Assembly: GCA_964644705.1 (NCBI GenBank)
Contig: CAZXYF010000022.1
Span: 1-25,864, forward strand
Length of the DNA: 25,864 bases
Source: CAZXYF01 sp964644705
GTDB taxonomy: Bacteria; Planctomycetota; Brocadiia; SM23-32
Reading direction: 5' to 3'
In this document: positions 24,201-25,864 of the stretch, in pieces
Layout: each line of letters starts with the position of its first letter
Position numbering within the stretch: position 1 is the stretch's first letter
Notes under the pieces: generated by a model
What the model saw: the letters and a program-made list of their open reading frames with translations, nothing else
Database searches by the model: none
Told to the model about the DNA's origin: nothing
Position numbers and translations under genes: made by a program

Positions 24201-24604
24201 AACTCGAAACATCCCATGATGTCGAAGCCGGTAAATTTTCCATGTCGGCCATGAGTGACATAGCTTTTCTGCTGATCATCTTCTTCATGGTCTGTGGTCA
24301 TTTCGTGGAAAAGAGCAGTTCTGACGTGGAACTGCCTCTGGCACAAACCGGGGATGAAAGCGAAGGCGTCCCCATCCGCGTGACCGTTACCAAGGATGAA
24401 CAAATATTCGTCAACGGTATGTCCCGCAAGCTGGGACAACTGCGTCACGAACTCAAAGGTCGGGTTCGCAGCGCGGAAACCGCCACACAGAAAACAATCA
24501 TGTTGCGCGCGTCCCGTGCCCTGGATTACAAAACTGTCGGCCCCATTGTCGATGCGGTCAACGCAAGCGGAGGGATGCTGGAACTGTCCGTAATCCAGGA
24601 ATAA
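24197..24604 (+). CDS. exbD: ExbD/TolR-like motor subunit 2
   Basis: A 135-aa ExbD/TolR protein coupled to exbB by an ATGA overlap. The transmembrane helix carries MSDIAFLLIIFFMV with the conserved Asp at residue 21, the residue thought to relay protons in this family. A short periplasmic domain follows, with the usual strand pattern and an end (VGPIVDAVNASGGMLELSV) similar to the end of the first ExbD of the operon. Outside the helix the two ExbD proteins differ clearly, so they are paralogues rather than a recent duplication. Its adjacency makes it the primary partner of the ExbB protein; the first ExbD might replace it or form a mixed dimer. Confidence 0.93.
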   Translation: MKLETSHDVEAGKFSMSAMSDIAFLLIIFFMVCGHFVEKSSSDVELPLAQTGDESEGVPIRVTVTKDEQIFVNGMSRKLGQLRHELKGRVRSAETATQKTIMLRASRALDYKTVGPIVDAVNASGGMLELSVIQE

Positions 24605-24658
24605 CCGCCGTTTCTATCTTCTGATGCTTTTGTACAACGCCCAACGAAAGGAAACATC

Positions 24659-25300
24659 ATGACAACAGACGACGTCCAACTCGAAACCTCCGAAGAGGAG
24701 ATATATACCGTCTCCAGCACTGGATATTTCCTCAAGATCACCGGAACCGTCACCGCCGTGCTGGTGGCCGTCATCCTCATCTCCTCCCCCAGTCTGTATC
24801 TTGGAGTGAGCGAAGACACGCCACAGTATCATGAAATGAAGGCTAAAAACTACCTGCAGCAGGAGCAGTACGAAAAAGCCGTTGAGGAATACAAACAAGT
24901 GCTGAAGTATGAGCCAAGTCGCAAAGACATATTCGTCCGCGCCGATCATCAAATCAAGACCCTAAAACAACTCATAAGCCGTCAGAAAGCAGCTGCAGAG
25001 GCTGTTGAAGAACAGGAAAAGAAAGAGAAGGAGAAGAAGAAAGAAGAGGGGAAGGAAGAAAAGGGCACCAAAGAAAGCGAAGAAGGGGAAAAGGAGAAGG
25101 GGGAAGATAAAAAAGACGAGACAACCAGCGAGAGCAAGGAAGGAAAAACCGGATCGGAAACGGACGACTCGACGAGCGAGGCCGAGAAACCCACCCCGGA
25201 AGAGAAACCGGAGAAACCGGAACAACCTGAATCCAAAAAGAAAGACACGGGCGCTGACACCGAGACCGATCTGCCTTCGCCCGATGACGCAACGTTCTAA
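24659..25300 (+). CDS. Single-pass TPR protein with Lys/Glu/Pro-rich tail, in the TonB/TolA position
   Basis: A 213-aa protein with a short acidic cytoplasmic N-terminus, one transmembrane helix (about 24-48), one TPR-like hairpin (58-91, with QEQYEKAVEEYKQVLKYEP) and a helical stretch. A highly charged tail begins near 117: Lys/Glu-rich, then Ser/Thr/Glu, then a PEEKPEKPEQPE-type proline region (180-191). AAAGGA lies just upstream of the ATG. It is the last gene of the operon, 54 nt after exbD 2. TonB and TolA have the same layout (anchor plus extended charged or proline-rich linker) and the same gene position, but this protein lacks both the TonB C-terminal fold and the SxxxH motif of the TonB/TolA anchor helix. 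A transducer role is my inference; the tail may simply be a disordered spacer. Confidence 0.75.
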   Translation: MTTDDVQLETSEEEIYTVSSTGYFLKITGTVTAVLVAVILISSPSLYLGVSEDTPQYHEMKAKNYLQQEQYEKAVEEYKQVLKYEPSRKDIFVRADHQIKTLKQLISRQKAAAEAVEEQEKKEKEKKKEEGKEEKGTKESEEGEKEKGEDKKDETTSESKEGKTGSETDDSTSEAEKPTPEEKPEKPEQPESKKKDTGADTETDLPSPDDATF

Positions 25301-25306
25301 ACGGCC

Positions 25307-25328
25307 CTTCGATACGCACTCATCGAAG
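25307..25328 (+). terminator. Hairpin just after the last operon gene (possible terminator)
   Basis: CTTCGAT (25307-25313) and ATCGAAG (25322-25328) pair perfectly across an 8-nt loop, starting 7 nt after the final stop codon. A second small hairpin, GGACA-GTGC-TGTCC (25337-25350), follows and ends in AAAA. Neither has a T-run, so this is a positional guess. Confidence 0.3.
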
Positions 25329-25460
25329 CGGTCACCGGACAGTGCTGTCCAAAACGTTCAAAAATGCGTTTTCAAACGGGTTCTCCGGTGAGTTTGAGCC
25401 GGGAATACAGTCCATCTCGCAAACCACCCCCAATTACGTTTAGGGAGGTGTATCTAACAT

Positions 25461-25556
25461 CTTTACCTTCGTCTTTGCCTTTGTCTGCCTTTCTATCGAT
25501 GCTCAGACCGCCAAAAACAACGGCAGATTATGGTAAAGACGATGATAAAGACAAAG
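25461..25556. repeat. Inverted pair of hexamer-repeat tracts (CTTYGY family)
   Basis: Five successive hexamers, CTTTAC CTTCGT CTTTGC CTTTGT CTGCCT (25461-25490), are mirrored about 40 nt later by GTAAAG ACGATG ATAAAG ACAAAG (25533-25556), whose reverse complement reads CTTTGT CTTTAT CATCGT CTTTAC. TCGTCTTTGCC (25469-25479) can pair with GGTAAAGACGA (25532-25542) over 11 positions with one G-U. The units are degenerate, so alternative registers of pairing exist. Confidence 0.5.
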
Positions 25557-25624
25557 AATTATGCTTCTATAAACGCTATTTTGGACAGGCCTGACCACCG
25601 GAGGAAAACGTCGTAAACCGAAAT

Positions 25625-25693
25625 CATTACCCAGGCCGGTGCGGGCATTCAGCTCCCGCCAGCCTGGGTAATGCTTTGCCGGGCTTTCAGCCC
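25625..25693. repeat. Long inverted repeat with nested hairpin, REP-like intergenic element
   Basis: CATTACCCAGGC (25625-25636) and GCCTGGGTAATG (25662-25673) are perfect 12-bp complements. Between them GCGGG (25641-25645) pairs with CCCGC (25655-25659), giving one extended hairpin with a small internal loop. GGGCT-TTC-AGCCC (25681-25693) forms a second hairpin 7 nt later. The string CCTGGGTAATGCTTTGCCGG followed by GGGCTTTCAGCCC resembles dispersed intergenic repeats that I recall from planctomycete-type genomes; that likeness is from memory and unverified. No transposase is present in this window. Confidence 0.6.
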
Positions 25694-25854
25694 TGTGAAA
25701 CTCTGCCAGGCCCAGCCACGCGGCAGTTATCACCCCGGACGACAATGGTCTGGCCCGGACATTTCACGAGCCGACAGTTGCGCCCGTTGTTGAAAACACA
25801 CTGTGATTCACAATTGCCCTCATTGTCCCACGTTACCTGCAGCTGAGGCGGCTT
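25687..25854 (-). pseudogene. Possible remnant of a cysteine-rich protein gene
   Basis: On the minus strand a 55-codon open frame runs from just after an in-frame TAA (25857-25855) to a TGA (25689-25687). It reads like protein, with TWDNEGNCESQC, NNGRNC, LVKCPGQTIVV and GDNC, giving six cysteines in about 40 residues. There is no ATG, and no credible start or ribosome site. Its last codons overlap the hairpin at 25681-25693, as if a repeat had inserted at or replaced the 3' end. It could equally be chance; sequence beyond the right edge is needed to judge. Confidence 0.22.
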
Positions 25855-25864
25855 TTAGAATAAT

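Larger units (their letters stand above)
25301..25864. other. Gene-poor right end (564 nt) with repeats and hairpins
   Basis: I see no convincing intact gene here. From left to right it holds two small hairpins after the operon, a GGGAGGTG that resembles a ribosome site without a credible gene behind it, two oppositely oriented hexamer-repeat tracts (25461-25490 and 25533-25556), a 12-bp inverted repeat with a nested hairpin (25625-25673), another hairpin (25681-25693), and a cysteine-rich open frame on the minus strand (25687-25854). The composition suggests an intergenic repeat cluster separating two transcription units. Confidence 0.6.

Noticed and set aside
25364..25594. 76-codon plus-strand frame after the operon, with a GGGAGGTG nearby
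   Set aside because: It runs through the hexamer repeats and hairpins, and its composition changes abruptly, so it does not look like a protein.
1..25864. CRISPR arrays, tRNA or rRNA genes, transposases, prophage genes
   Set aside because: I saw no regularly spaced direct repeats, no cloverleaf-type sequence and no integrase or transposase motifs.

Overview
The window reads as chromosomal DNA of a diderm (Gram-negative-type) bacterium. GC content looks to be in the mid-50s by eye. The mix points to the PVC superphylum or a neighbouring candidate phylum such as Kiritimatiellota, Lentisphaerota, Planctomycetota or Hydrogenedentota: giant secreted TPR proteins, a DUF4159-like membrane protein, planctomycete-style jelly-roll domains, and a hairpin repeat near the right end. 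This placement is an inference; there is no rRNA or single-copy phylogenetic marker here.

Left part, minus strand (about 3846 down to 1): a candidate promoter followed by four co-directional genes. They are a dolichol-phosphate-mannose-synthase-like glycosyltransferase, a probable lipoprotein with two NTF2-like halves, an RluA-family pseudouridine synthase, and an FHA-domain single-pass membrane protein that runs off the left edge. Divergent from them on the plus strand is a translationally coupled vitamin pair: riboflavin synthase alpha chain (ribE) and 4-hydroxythreonine-4-phosphate dehydrogenase (pdxA).

Centre and right, plus strand (5624-25300): one near-consensus sigma70-type promoter (TTGCCA, 17 nt, TATAAT), a leader of about 240 nt, then nine tightly packed genes. 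In order: ExbD/TolR-like protein 1; a 996-aa TPR/beta-module protein; a 1170-aa TPR protein with an embedded galactose-binding-like domain; a protein of about 2250 aa with TPRs at both ends and a chain of Ig-like and discoidin-like modules between them; a 592-aa polytopic DUF4159-like protein; a 593-aa secreted TPR protein; ExbB/TolQ; ExbD/TolR 2; and a small single-pass TPR protein with a Lys/Glu/Pro-rich tail in the slot where TonB or TolA is usually found. Several junctions overlap by 4 nt (ATGA), so this is very probably one transcription unit.

The interesting system is this nine-gene unit. It looks like an ion-gradient-energised envelope machine: one ExbB-type and two ExbD-type subunits, an inner-membrane DUF4159 component, a TonB/TolA-like candidate transducer, and four exported scaffold proteins totalling about 5,000 residues. 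It resembles Tol-Pal (motor plus TPR protein CpoB) and the Myxococcus Agl-Glt machine (one ExbB-like and two ExbD-like subunits with TPR proteins) in composition, but the protein set is different. The function is unknown to me.

The right end (25301-25864) has no convincing intact gene. It holds hairpins, an inverted pair of hexamer-repeat tracts, a 12-bp inverted repeat with a nested hairpin, and a possible remnant of a cysteine-rich gene on the minus strand.
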